From NCBI GenBank assembly GCA_946803715.1, contig CAMPET010000006.1, positions 508,846 to 535,252 on the forward strand: a DNA stretch of 26,407 nucleotides, given 5' to 3'. This DNA is from Beroe ovata. Its lineage: Eukaryota; Ctenophora; Nuda; Beroida; Beroidae. The notes beneath the pieces were generated by a model. It was not told the DNA's origin. It ran no database searches and saw only the letters and a list, made by a program, of their open reading frames with translations. Made by a program: the position numbers and the translations under genes. Positions 10,701-20,022 of the stretch are shown here, in pieces. Numbering within the stretch: the stretch's first letter is position 1; every line of letters starts with the position of its first letter.

Positions 10701-12455
10701 AACTGATATTTCAGCTCTGCCATTCATTCAATGTGACTTTTGAATCTTACATCGATAGAGTTAACAGAGAGTTTCAGGTGCATTTCTCCAGACACCTTAC
10801 TCTTGCTTGTTCTCTGTTGCAGGGTAAACCATTCATCCAACCCATTTTGAGGAATTGCCTGAATGAATGTGCAAAGAATGGTCGCTACTGCAGTGGTTTA
10901 TGAGTGTCGATTAAAAATAAAATAGGAGTTTTTGATGAATCATTGCATCATCATTGTATCATCAATATGATAAGTCATGATGACGTTAGTTCTACTTCCG
11001 ACGAATATGTTACCTTTATCGGAATCGTGACCATGCCCAGAAAATCGTGGGTGTTTCTATGATTGACTGTCTGAGCCACGTTAGTGATATACCTGAGCAG
11101 TACGTGGTCAAGAGAGCAAGAGAATACGGTCGGATGAAGCATTTCAATTACCCTCTGCACAGTGCACACTGCTGACCCCAAACTGACTCCCTGGTGAACC
11201 CCTACTGACCCCAAGTAACGGCTGGATCAAAGCTTATTATCGTTTCGTGTAATCAAGTTTAATGGTGTTGATCATACCCATTGATCTGACCTGCCTAATC
11301 CTCCGACAGATTTTATCTTGGAGACCTCTCTAACTGCTGCTTTGGCAGATTGCTCCTCATCATGGTCCCACAACATGATGACCACCTCCTGATCCTTTGT
11401 ATCTGCCAGAGTTCTGAGTTGGAGGAGAGAAATGAAGGTAGTATATTGGTGCAAATCAGTGGAATTCAGCGATATTTCATTCATTCAACATAGCATTCAC
11501 TTCATTCAAAATTACTCACATGGTAAAAGTTTCGTTCCATTTGGGATTGAGATTTGCAAAATCGACCTCTGTTATCCTGAAGTTAGCTGGATCTCCCTCT
11601 TTCTGTTTTTCACTCTTTGAGATGATGTCAACTGTCGCATATGGGTCGCTTGTCCCTAGCGAGGAAGTTTTCACGGTAACAAAACACCAATTATTTTTTG
11701 AAAATCGGTACGTATTTTGTCGCCGTCAATCTACTAGACTATGTAGCATATTATCGAAACCAACCTTCAATGTCCTTTGCAACAAGATTCCTTGCTTCTA
11801 TGACAGAAATTTCCAGGACACGTTTTATCTTGTTTTCTATCTTCACTTGCTCCGCAAAAAAGTGGTAATCTTCGTCTGTTTTCTTAAAGATCTGCAGAAT
11901 TTTAAATTTGCAACTCTTTCATGTAAAAAACTTTAGTAAAACCACCTTTATTCTGTACAGCTACCTCTTTGGAGTAAACTTGTTCATTCTCCAAACCATC
12001 GTATTTACATGATCTGTGGATGGCAATTTTTACCAGTTGCTTGAATAGCGTGTCTTTCTGAAGAGAGTTTCCATATGAAGAAGAAAATATGGATTTCACA
12101 CCTGGGATTACCACACCTGGGATTCCATTACTATCTACCTCTAGCTCTAGATCAAGAGAATGGATTGGTTTCACATCAGCTGCTCCAGCACCAGGAAGAG
12201 TCACTCCTCTTTGCCTATTGTAAACCTGAGAAGTGCAGGGACATCCGTGATGTGCACAGGGCGCAATCATATCTTCAATCTCAGTCAAGGTACACACTAC
12301 GCATATTGAACAATTGATTGTTTTCAAATCCTAGCCAAAAGCACCTCTTTGGTTATCTGTCCTTTCTTTTTACATTGGTTTTCGCTGATGCTCGAGAATT
12401 CTTCGAAAAACTGGTCTTCAGTGATGTCTGGTACGCCGACACTGAAATTGATGCC
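1432..12455 (-). CDS. UNC13 family protein, BAIAP3/Munc13-4 class (overall gene; 5' and 3' ends incomplete)
   Basis: Exons on the minus strand, 5' to 3': 12345-12455, 11965-12225, 11765-11891, 11520-11655, 11291-11413, 11014-11092, 10751-10858, 10382-10652 (frame lesion), 10202-10316, 9977-10101, 9616-9760, 9392-9532, 9011-9159, 8607-8910 (in-frame TAG), 8275-8460, 8070-8165, 7834-7914, 7616-7684 (second copy 7290-7358), 1687-1766, 1432-1540. Every junction keeps phase and uses GT-AG. The product has the order N-terminal helix, C2, MUN with MHD1, MHD2; a second C2 is expected beyond the left edge. Family members prime vesicles for SNARE-dependent exocytosis of dense-core vesicles and lysosome-related organelles, with C2 domains sensing calcium and the MUN domain acting on syntaxin. 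The class is assigned from C2-MUN order and from alignment to vertebrate BAIAP3 as I recall it. The true start exon is not secure. Confidence 0.85.
1562..1567 (+). terminator. Candidate AATAAA poly(A) signal for the SLC35G-like gene
   Basis: This is the first canonical AATAAA on the plus strand after the stop codon at 1224. If used, the 3' UTR would be about 350 nt and would run antisense across the UNC13-like exon at 1432-1540. Another AATAAA lies just downstream, near 1622. Confidence 0.35.
1767..2072. other. Intronic stretch with short direct repeats
   Basis: No coding signal seen. Near 1777-1815 GCGTGATCATA recurs about three times with small changes. From 1869 to 1980 the words AACACTGTTA and CAGTTAACAC recur in both orientations around the palindrome GTTAAC. 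Confidence 0.5.
2073..3166 (-). CDS. Unrecognised disordered Ser/Arg-rich protein, main exon
   Basis: Acceptor TTTGGCAG at 3167, after a 121-bp intron; open for over 360 codons to TGA at 2073. With the exon at 3288-3468 the standalone protein is 424 residues. It is low-complexity and hydrophilic: Ser-rich in the first half, then a strongly basic stretch (RKHRKHRRSSGRAGK and DRRRRSVKLERK), then NIEMASLSKANLMSLAKQSG, which is the only ordered-looking patch, and a Ser/Pro tail. Codon use and the length of the frame argue it is real. Just before the stop is a perfect donor GTGAGT (exon end 2094, phase 0) that matches the phase-0 acceptor of the UNC13 MHD2 exon at 1766. It may therefore be an alternative 5' part of that gene rather than an independent gene. 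Confidence 0.6.
3288..3468 (-). CDS. Unrecognised disordered protein, 5' exon
   Basis: Open from an ATG at 3468 (in-frame TGA 18 codons upstream) or from a phase-2 acceptor at about 3457 (GACAG) or 3448 (TTTCCTCATCCCCAG, with a good pyrimidine tract). It reads a Ser/Asp-rich segment (PSFSSSDESDFSLAPERLPS) and ends PPRRRN plus one base at a donor GTTTGA. The phase-1 end joins perfectly to the exon at 3166. If the internal acceptor is the true start, an upstream exon ending in phase 2 is needed, and the donor of the 4563-5432 exon is phase 0, so it cannot be the direct partner. Confidence 0.55.
3766..3923 (+). CDS. Possible first exon of a type II membrane protein
   Basis: An ATG at 3766 opens a short frame with a basic N-terminus (SSRVCSLRG) and one strong hydrophobic segment (WLLVAIVLVTLTLTITV), then a polar stretch, ending at a donor-like CCA|GTGAGC. 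This is the layout of a signal-anchored Golgi enzyme. No downstream plus-strand exon could be found, and it lies antisense inside the UNC13 intron, so it may be chance. Confidence 0.25.
4314..4332. repeat. (TG)n microsatellite
   Basis: About nine uninterrupted TG units. Confidence 0.9.
4563..5432 (-). CDS. Unrecognised protein, long first exon with coiled-coil start and acidic tract (nested in UNC13 intron)
   Basis: An ATG at 5432 (context GCAAATGT) opens 290 codons to a strong donor CAG|GTCAGT at 4562. An in-frame TAA sits five codons upstream and no AG lies between it and the ATG, so this is a start rather than an internal exon. Residues 1-57 are helical and heptad-like (MFDALLDSVKGRL, then EFSLSLDIKIKE). 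Residues 60-135 are Ser/Arg-rich and disordered, 135-165 amphipathic, and about 168-190 strongly acidic (LSDDSDEEFDE). The end has a conserved-looking SPLYRHRSQILGNDILRN. Without splicing, the frame ends after LQVSY at 4551. The next exon is unsure: the phase-0 acceptor TTACAG near 4430 would add only KKRSR before a stop. I do not recognise the family. It is on the same strand as its host gene. Confidence 0.6.
5433..7265. other. Gene-free intronic stretch
   Basis: This 1.8-kb stretch upstream of the 5432 start should contain that gene's promoter. Plus-strand frames at 5892-6263 and 6113-6301 are open but have no splice or start support. The TATA and AATAAA pair at 6628-6697 is the only regulatory-looking element. 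Confidence 0.4.
6628..6697 (+). promoter_or_regulatory. TATA box followed by AATAAA, LTR-like
   Basis: TATAAAAGG at 6628-6636 is followed by a pyrimidine-rich GC patch, then AATAAA at 6692-6697. A TATA box with a poly(A) signal about 60 bp downstream is the U3-R arrangement of an LTR. No gag or pol sequence is present nearby and I could not define the ends, so a solo LTR remnant is only a suggestion. Confidence 0.35.
7266..7713. repeat. Duplicated segment around an ambiguous base (UNC13 exon copied)
   Basis: The sequence from 7266 reappears from 7592, immediately after the single N at 7591, with an offset of 326 bp. It covers a coding exon and its flanks. The first copy carries an expanded run of the 15-mer CTGGTAAAGAAACAT after the exon (7359-7420); the second has one unit. 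Divergence is very low, as expected for two alleles or a recent duplication. Confidence 0.85.
7290..7914 (-). CDS. UNC13-like gene: inter-MHD exons, one present twice
   Basis: Exon 7834-7914 encodes 27 residues (KLKETISTNN to MGLVEK), phase 0 at both ends. The following 69-nt exon encodes 23 residues (MDASFEKYVY to DVSAAQ), also phase 0-0, and occurs twice: 7616-7684 and 7290-7358. The two copies differ at two synonymous sites, and both keep acceptor and donor. Joined to the exon at 1687-1766, the stretch from KYV to YLD has exactly the same length (25 residues) as in BAIAP3, so the canonical transcript uses one copy and skips the whole region down to 1766. Confidence 0.75.
7431..7556. repeat. 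G-run and minisatellite with inverted complementarity
   Basis: A run of ten G is followed by ATTTTGGGCA-type units, then GTCCAATTTTC and, on the other side, repeated AAAATTGGACA. The two halves are complementary and could fold into a hairpin. The block lies just left of the N. Confidence 0.7.
8070..9159 (-). CDS. UNC13-like gene: MHD1 region exons, with an in-frame TAG
   Basis: Exons 9011-9159, 8607-8910, 8275-8460 and 8070-8165. The second contains the MHD1 core: FSELLRKWCQVVNTK, then EAPVEDSSVSTREVE, which matches the KLWL...PVDASSRHSSSA pattern of BAIAP3. The next gives the segment equivalent to LAWPDP...CEATLFYTELL, and the last has MLIAFNNMYLLKQI, equivalent to ALCVVLNNVELVRK. Exon 8607-8910 is open in its only usable frame for 304 nt except for a TAG at 8826-8828, codon 28 of the exon. 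Splicing that would avoid it includes a 39-nt in-frame intron from GTTATA to ATTTTCAG (about 8793-8831) or a longer one from GTACGT to CACTTCAG; both remove helical residues that the family keeps. Confidence 0.8.
9392..10652 (-). CDS. UNC13-like gene: linker and N-terminal MUN exons
   Basis: Exons 10382-10652, 10202-10316, 9977-10101, 9616-9760 and 9392-9532. The products are helical segments such as SKLFILHKQLYSFLLSHEG, EEILVDTLVELLQCPFS, DELLLSFNAFGRYVKFILS and QLEYMIRTVIRLDCEIEPF, in the order and lengths expected between the C2 domain and MHD1. The first exon breaks: the frame that starts it hits TAA just after a run of six T (plus-strand A run 10445-10450), while the frame after the run stays open and joins in phase to the next exon. 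One extra T would restore it. Alternatively a 32-nt intron (10420-10451, GTTTTT to TTTCTCAG) would also keep phase, but it shortens the segment relative to relatives. All later junctions agree. Confidence 0.78.
10751..11891 (-). CDS. UNC13-like gene: C2 domain exons
   Basis: Five exons: 11765-11891, 11520-11655, 11291-11413, 11014-11092 and 10751-10858. Together they encode one C2 domain. KRVLEISVIEARNLVAKD is the first strand and loop, EGTSDPYATVDI the second Asp of loop 1, NPKWNETFTI the central strand, and VVIMLWDHDEEQSAKAAV loop 3. GGLGRYITNVAQ, THDFLGMVTIPI and GLDEWFTLQQR follow, matching the order GMGRYFKQI, DDFLGCLNIPV, DRWFKLEPR of BAIAP3. The calcium-binding aspartates of loop 1 and the DHD of loop 3 are kept; the next loop-3 position is Glu where BAIAP3 has Asp, so calcium binding is plausible but not certain. 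Junction phases (1, 2, 2, 0) all agree across introns of 98-198 bp. Confidence 0.88.
11965..12455 (-). CDS. UNC13-like gene: N-terminal exons before the C2 domain
   Basis: Two exons, 12345-12455 (37 codons, phase 0 at both ends) and 11965-12225 (87 codons, phase 0). The first reads as a hydrophilic segment containing EDQFFEEFSSI, similar to the FFE motifs that precede the C2 domain in this family. The second has a linker and then DTLFKQLVKIAIHR, which aligns with the helix written LYEEALYTVLYR in vertebrate BAIAP3. The intron between them (12226-12344) starts GTGCTT and ends CACTTCTCAG. Reading through that intron stays open in a shifted frame, which could mislead a gene finder. The 12455 end is an acceptor (TTGACAG), so at least one exon lies further right. 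Confidence 0.8.
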
Positions 12456-12554
12456 CTGTCAATCAAATTGAAATTGGGTTAATCATCAATGAATTTGAAT
12501 AGAGAAAAGCGCAATGGGTATGATGTATCTGTTTGAGTGAGTATCGTGATCAAT

Positions 12555-12650
12555 GCCCCTTTGTAATACTAATAGGCCCTTTTGTAATACTAATAGGCCC
12601 CTTTGCAGTACAAATAGGGCCCTTTGTAATACTAATAGGGTCCTTTATAC
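12555..12650. repeat. 21-bp tandem repeat, four units plus a partial
   Basis: Units of GCCCCTTTGTAATACTAATA plus G, with small changes, at 12555-12638; a degenerate partial unit follows to 12650. Because 21 is a multiple of three, it makes a false repetitive open frame. Confidence 0.85.
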
Positions 12651-12796
12651 TTTATACCTACAGTCATGCAAAAAGGATGGAAAATTTATTTTGGTTGAAG
12701 GGAATTTTCTTGATATTTTCACATTCACATTCACATCGCTTCTAATGACGCAACTGGCTTCACTACAAACCATTCTCATGACCAAAGAAATTAAAC

Positions 12797-12873
12797 CTTC
12801 CATCTAGAGACGGTTGTTTGCCTCTGAAGAAAAAGTTGAGAAGAGACGAGGCAGAGGTTACTTTGCCTAGCAT
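12797..12873 (-). CDS. Possible 5' coding exon of the UNC13-like gene
   Basis: An ATG at 12873, with A at -3 and poor +4 context, opens a frame beginning MLGKVTSASSLLNFFFRGKQ. Possible donors are GTTTAA at 12796 (phase 2) or, very early, GTAACC after MLGK (phase 0). Only the early one matches the phase-0 acceptor at 12455. I saw no matching intermediate exon. Placement just upstream of the gene is the main reason to list it. Confidence 0.25.
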
Positions 12874-15800
12874 CTTTTGAACTAGCTCAATGTGGAGGGT
12901 AAATGTAATAATGTGAACTCAGATAGCAGACCTCCGCAACTCAGTAAGGACGTGAGGTATGAAAAAAGCACGTAAAACCTTCGCAACCGTCATGCAGCGC
13001 ACATGCATATTAAAGACCACCCAGAAAGAAGTAAGACCCAACAAAATCCAAGAAGATGAACTTAATCCATGACTACAGTGTCTATTAAGGGAAAATGCGT
13101 CACGTGGGTACCAACTACCAATTATAATGAAATATATATTGAAATATCAAAACAAGCAACAACAATATAAAGATTTGCCGTGATCCGTCTGGATTAGGTA
13201 CCAGCAAAGACCTGCCACTTTTGGGGTACAAAAACCGGCTTTACCTAGACTTTCACGATTCGCGTTTTGATATATAATATAATAATCAACAAAAAGTAAA
13301 TGCTGCACTATACGTCCTCCCTGCTCACAGTGGTAGGTATATAATAGAAAAATCACAAAAATATCACATCAAGCATTTCATAACGCAATCTATAATGTCA
13401 ACATGAAATTGATAGTACCCTACTCAATCATTAAGGGCTGTCAACTTGAGTTTTGGTCAACGATTTCTATTAAAATTTCAGGCAGAACTATTCATGGTTT
13501 ATTATAAAATTCTTATGTTTCAGTGTTAGATATAAGTTTTCGAGCCGAATGCATTATCGGCATCGTGATATACGTTGCAGATGTCATTATTCCATATTCA
13601 ACCGAATTTGTATTATAGTGTTAATAGACTTTCCAACGACAGTATGAAATCAAACCGTGATTTTTGGAAACTTATAATAAGTGTGAACTGTGAGATTTAT
13701 ATCAAATTAAAATTGTAGCATAAAAGCATGAATTCAGGCTTTAAGAGACTATGTTACCAATCACGTCAGAAGATTTCAGAGAAATGCGTAATGCTCAGGT
13801 CAACACTATGACAAAATTGTTTTAGCGTTTGAAAAACAACCCATGTCAATTTAAAACCATGAATCTAAGACTGTTTCAGAATATAATATGGAGGTACTGT
13901 CACAATGTGGTTTTTCTGCAAAATGAAGCACTTTCCTCCACAATTTCAGCTTTTGTTAGATCTTTAATTAAAATACAGTTTGTGGGAAGCTGTTTCACTT
14001 CCATGAAAGGGTCGTTCTTGTGAGGCGGACCTAAGAGGCCTCAGAGTGATTCATTAGAGGTCTATCATTATTCATGCCATAAAAATCGTAATGAATAATG
14101 TACAAAATGATATGGATTATGGGTACAAGAGTTCTCAACTCAACTTTTGGGGCCCTTATGTGACGCAATTAGGTAATAGGCTTCGATTTGTTCTAGTGAG
14201 TGATATTCAAGTGTGATCAGGGGACAGAATTCCATGAAAGGTCTCATAAAATAGTATAATACAAGAGCATACAGCATTTTGACCATAATACTTACAAGAT
14301 GTTTCTGAAGATAGCTCTCATCACTGAATCACAACTAGTGAGTGCTAATATGGATCCGGCAACAGAAGATACTTCTAGATGTCACACAGTTCTGCAGCTG
14401 TGTGTCATAGGAATGGTACTTCCGAGAAGAAATTCAAGCATTTTCATTAACAAATTATAAACGGTACCTACATTATATGCACCTACAAGGAAGTCATAAA
14501 AACAGCCAAGGTAAGGAGGGCGAAACATTCTTTGGAGATATTATTTCTTTTAAAACATTTTATGAAAAGCATTGATACTATGATATCTCCCCAATTCTCC
14601 ATTGATACCTAGTTTCGAAGGAAAATTGAGAGCAGAGATGGGCAACTATACTATGATTAAGCTCTATTTCGCTAGCACAATGGAGTGGCAATTGCTAAAC
14701 TGCCATTGAGGGAAAGAAGGTCATGTAGGAAGTGAGCCTGGATGAGAGCTGCAATGACGAATGAATGATGCAACTCGGAATATATATACCTGACGGCCGG
14801 GTGCCATCAGGTAGGCGGATTTATTACAACAGAATAATATCCCTAACAATTACTTGGAAATTAACTTTCTTTATACTTTTATGCCAACTAAGACTTCTTG
14901 CATCTTAAGCAAGTGCAATGAATTGTCAGTAATTTCAGATAAGTCACTTCAGTTGGCACCAATCTTGATTAAGAATAAGATTTCCTTAACAGGTGAATGA
15001 ATTTTTACTTGCACTTTCGAGAGGACATTGAAAAATACATTGAATAATGCAGCATGAATAGAACGTATTTGCATTTTCAGAAGTTTTGGCCACTTATAGA
15101 GGAGCCGGCTAGATAGGCAGCATTTACTGAAAAGTATGAAGCCTGGCATGAAAACGGTCAGATATCACTGGATTTTTGTGGTCTTACACAGGGTTTTCAC
15201 CAACATTTACCTATAACTTGGCTATACAGCTCTTCTACAGAAGTCATTATTTTTGTTATACAATAATGCCAATAAGTTCAAGGCTCGTTCAATGTTCATC
15301 ATGCACACTATTACAGCATACAATTAGGATTTACCCATACGTTTTTTTTCGAACATGTTGGAATAGGAACACTGTACAGCTGCACTATATCATAAAAAAG
15401 TCTGTCCCAAAGGAAATACTACGATATTTGAATTAGCTAATTTGCATTGACTCACGCATTGCAGAGTAGTAAACAGTCATACTTTGTATTAAGCGGAATT
15501 ATCGATGTACATAATACATATATTGATAAACTCTCCGTTTTCACATCTCTGAAAGGGATAATATAATAACTGCACGTTTGGTTTGGCTGATTCACGGATT
15601 TCTCATAGCACAAGATCACGAATGTGAGAAGCAATAATCATCCAGCTATCTTATGATGAGTGATGACAATTAGATTGTAGACTGGAAACTGAGTCAGGAT
15701 GAATTGGACTTCAGCTGCAGTAGGTACTATGAGCAAAATAACGTTGACAGGAGCATGAACAATGAACATATAGCATGGGAAACAACTGCAGTCATAGGAT

Positions 15801-17224
15801 GGATTCGGCAAATGCAGATAAGTCACTAATTGACCATTCAGATTAGTGCTCTACAGAATTCGCTGTGCATTGCAGTACATGTCGTGCACATGCCTCCTCT
15901 GGCTTGTCTCCACATAATCATCCTAACATTCATAATCAAACACGGTTCAATTTATCAAATGAGAGCTTTCCAGGGATGCACTCTGAAACATAAAGAATTC
16001 CCGATGCAATTAGGAAAAATCCCAGTCAAGTGGGATAAGAACGCATAAATACAAAGCAGGCATATGATTACATATTTTCCATAATATTCGGCTGAATTGC
16101 CAGTAAAGAGAAACTATCGGCTTGTGTTCAGTTATAAGGGAACGAAGATGAGACTGAATGTCACATGAAATGTGGTAGTGTTTATAGTAAATATATAAGT
16201 AAGTACACAACTTAAGTTCGTGACGTGTTTCTCCTTCATATACGTGATATCAAATACGTGAGGTTATCTTGAAACAATATACTAATATTAGGCTAGATGT
16301 GTCGGGTAGGACAAGTTTCTTCTACTGCACATGGACCTTCCATCTTCTAATTGACTGTTTTAAATCATTTCACTCCATTTCACATCCTCCTACAAATATA
16401 CAGCTTTGTCAGCTATAGGATTTATAGCGTTTACAGTTATACTAACTAGATTCATTAGAAGTAGCATGCGGCAAATGCAATGCACTACTCAGCCGATGAG
16501 CACGAACTCAAGGTCCTGCTTTGGACTTATGTAATGGAAGTGGAACTATATTTACTATTTCCTAGGACTTTCATAGCAGTTACCTATTTATGATATCATG
16601 ATTGCAGTGCAATGTACCAGTCTAGATCGCTCAGTGCACAAGGACATGATCTGTGTACGATACAGCTCCTTTCCATAATGATATGGTCAATTATCATTGG
16701 TAGAACTCGGAGGAAAGAGAGATACTATCCAATTATCCCTATTAACGGAGGATTATTTCATTCCATTATTGGTAAGTGGCAATTTGAACGCCTAACTGAT
16801 CCATGATGATATGAAAAAAATGATAAAAACTACTGTATATAAAACACTTATACAAAATTTACTATTGAGAACAGTCCACCATACAAAACAATATCAACCA
16901 CAGACAATAATAATATTCTAACATGTTTAAAGCATATGAGTTTTTAGAGGGCATTTGCTAATGAATGACTCACAAGAACAGTGACAATAATGCAAGAAGC
17001 TACACCCAATGACACAAGACATTGATCTACAGCAAGTGTTTACTGACCAAGTATATAAACAATTGAATAGGTACCTGTTTGTAGATGCAAAATTCTATGA
17101 CCATTTTTTGATTTCCGAATCTTATAGGTAGTAGGTATACAACATAGCAAATAGCATGAATAGCAATATGGAAAAATGTGTGAATCTCTTGGATCTTCAG
17201 AACAGCTGGTGTAACATTACATAC
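12874..17224. other. Gene-poor AT-rich stretch
   Basis: I see no exon with both splice support and recognisable content. A plus-strand frame ending at a perfect donor (ATTG|GTAAGT at 16772) is open for about 50 codons from an ATG at 16612 but has no partner. The UNC13 promoter should lie at the left end. Confidence 0.4.
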
Positions 17225-17432
17225 CGGAACTTGATCTTGTAAGCATCGCAGTACCTCCGAAGAACTCTCCAGTGGTCTCCAGCTAACATATTGGTGTATT
17301 GATATGTTACTGTTGGGTTGTTGTTGATGCCGTTGTTGATGAGACAACACTCTGAAGTGTACTGCCAGATAATATCTCCTGGTGTCAGCTCTGCTACAGC
17401 ACAGCTTATTTTGCTCTTTCCCTCGCTCTCTA
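17225..17432 (-). CDS. Orphan internal exon, possibly immunoglobulin-like
   Basis: A 208-nt open segment with acceptor TCTGTCGTAG (phase 1) and a perfect donor CG|GTATGT (phase 2). It is less AT-rich than its surroundings and reads ESEGKSKISCAVAEL, then PGDIIWQYTSECC and AGDHWRVLRRYCDAYK. A Cys followed twelve residues later by Trp (C at 10, W at 22 of the exon) is the spacing of strands B and C in an Ig fold, but no DxGxYxC is visible. I found no neighbouring exons that fit. Confidence 0.3.
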
Positions 17433-20022
17433 CTACGACAGATACAAAATGATCATCATAATATATAGTGAACAATGAACATAGATATATTATTGAAAAT
17501 GGTTTTTCGGAGCAAGCGCGAAGTATGTGAGAAGCGAGCAATAATATGGCAGATCAACCTTGAATAGCAATCAATACTCAATAGCAGTTGTACCCGACAA
17601 ATTATAACCGAAATACTAATAGAATATACTTGCAGGGAAATGATGCAGTTCAAAATCGGCAATCACGACCATTTGCAGTTTGTGCGTTTATTTGAGAGTA
17701 AATTCTTCGCTTTCCAACCCATTTCATGACTTATTTGATCAAAATTACAGTAGCTACATGTCGCAAACTCACTTGGCTACCTCTTTGTCATACTGTAATA
17801 ACTAATAAATAAAGCACAACTTTGCAAAGTTTTCAGGCATATCGGAGATATGCACAGGGTTGAACAAACAAAATGTAGCATCGAAACTACTATGTGTACG
17901 TTCCTCTAAAGACAAGCAATTACTAGGCTGTGTTGGAAAAATTTTCCTTTCCCCCCGTTATTCCAGAGCTTTACAATCAAAGATTTAGATATCAAAGTCA
18001 AGATATTTTCTATAAGTATATGGGTGCAATGCGGTGGCTCCCTCGACCACCCGCGGTAAGCCCAATACTAATATAATGACCATCAATCTGGGAGAGGGAC
18101 CGTGCTATAGTGGGCGATCACAATCACAAGATTATGGAACACCAACGCAGAAGTTCATTAGAAATTATACAGGGCTGCGCGGGGGTACGCTATTGTCGAT
18201 ACATGCGTGCAATCAGTGCGAGCGAATCAAGCTTTTTATCACCCCGATATATACGATACCTCTATAATACATATCTCACAGAGATGAATTATATAGCACC
18301 ACAATGCCATGACATGTGATATATGTCACACATACACATATATAATATCAACGAGGTACGGATACCAATGTCTTTGATGAGAAGTCGGTAGGCGTGTAGG
18401 TATCATAAGTAATCAGAATTGTCATGCCTCACACAAGATCGCTCCAATAGCACAATTCCAAGGATATGGAAGTGGGTGGGTGCAGAGAGGGTGATATAAG
18501 AAGGGAGCCGGGACCAGTTCGTGGAACGGGAGAATAGGGGCTGTGCAGGCAAAGAGGGTGACGGGACGACGGATAAGGGACAAGGGCAGTACCTATCCCA
18601 AACAAGAAGTTATAGTCAGGCGAGTGAGAGGGCAAGCACATAACAACCCTCGCAAGAGGCACGTCAACCCCTGGGAGATAAAGGTATAATATCAGCTGAA
18701 CCGGGGTCGAAACTTAGAGCACTGCATTAGCAGCAGGGTCTCTACTGGGGTATGATATGGTGGGACGCGGTCCCATAATATGGCTGATTATCTGATTACA
18801 AGATAGATATAGGTGTCTAAAAGGATGGCGCAAGTTTCATCGTGCTACGTGTCGCACAAACGAGCTACAAACTCAAACACACACAAACACAAACACACAC
18901 AAACACATGCCTACACACACACACACAAACACACACTGCACACACGCATACATACGCACATGCATACACGCATCAGTCATAACTCATATAGCATAAGAGT
19001 ATCTTTTTCATTTGATCAATTATAAGACACTGTGATCAGTTACAGGGTGTACTGTATGTGTGTAACAATTCGAACAATGGTGGTCGTTTCAGGTAAAAAT
19101 TTAGGCGAAAGAAGACGTGGAACTGCTATACAGAAACTTAATAGGTGATGATCCACTACCAAAACAAAATTAGCGTAAAGTCAGAGCATCGAGTTGTTCA
19201 TGGATTCATCACACAATGTTCAGACTAACTCAATCAATTAGATGATTGCGAGGTTTAATCTATTCACTGGTGCCTATAGTGACTCAACAAGCGAGTGCAA
19301 CCAAAAACTTCAATTATTGTCAAAAAATTAACAATGATGATATTCAGACAATTATAGATCTCAACTTCAGCTTTTCAAATTCTAGATGAAGTTGCATATA
19401 AGTAGAGTTCAGACCTCAGAAAAGTAAATGTTGGTAGCAATTGCACGTGTTGTATAGGTACTCGAACTATAACTGTAATAATGCACGATTCATTTCATGA
19501 CTTGGATATCCAGAGTAAATTGCTGCCATACCACTCATTTCATTCTCTTTCGAGCAGGAGTCGGTATATGAGAATACAAGTCCAAAGTGGAACACACCCA
19601 TTGTTATAAAAAGCAGAAGTAACCCGGGTCTCATCTAAAAATACTCGCTGCAAAAGCGTACAACATGCCTAGCTGCTAGATGAGAGTATTAATTGTGCGA
19701 TTCAGTACCTATCCAGTTATACTATTCAAACTGTCCCGCTATCTTTACAGCATATTGAGATGATTGACGCCAACACAAACACATACTCACACACTCAAAC
19801 TCGTATGAACGCTCTGGAAATTGGATGCTAAACAAAAGAGTAGCATAATTCTATGATTCAACGGCCATGTTGAATGGTCCATTAGTTTGGATCAAATTCT
19901 AAGAGATGCTGATTACTGCACTTGCACATTTAGATTTTAAATTTCCAAGAATTTGTACCGGTACTTCGAATCAGCTTCAAATCATACAGTATTCAATCTC
20001 CTCAATGATTAAAAGACTAAGC
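17433..20022. other. Non-coding stretch with a GC-richer patch and CA repeats
   Basis: From about 18020 to 18800 the base composition changes: it is G-rich on the plus strand around 18470-18560 and contains MGAMRWLPRPPA followed by GTAAGC at 18056. No tRNA or known RNA gene was recognised. CA-rich microsatellite DNA follows at 18875-18972. The rest is AT-rich with nothing supported. Confidence 0.4.
18875..18972. repeat. CA-rich microsatellite
   Basis: Mixed ACACAC and ACACAAAC units grading into CATACGCACATG. Confidence 0.85.

Noticed and set aside
12330-12345. A 14-nt 'intron' that would keep the frame open between two UNC13 exons
   Set aside because: A normal 119-bp intron (12226-12344) with a strong acceptor CACTTCTCAG joins the same exons in phase, so none is needed.
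12553-12807. Frame with repeated PLCNTNR heptapeptides
   Set aside because: Produced by the 21-bp tandem repeat; no start or splice support beyond an incidental ATG.
18429-18662. Proline-rich minus-strand frame
   Set aside because: Explained by the purine-skewed patch on the plus strand; no start or splice support.
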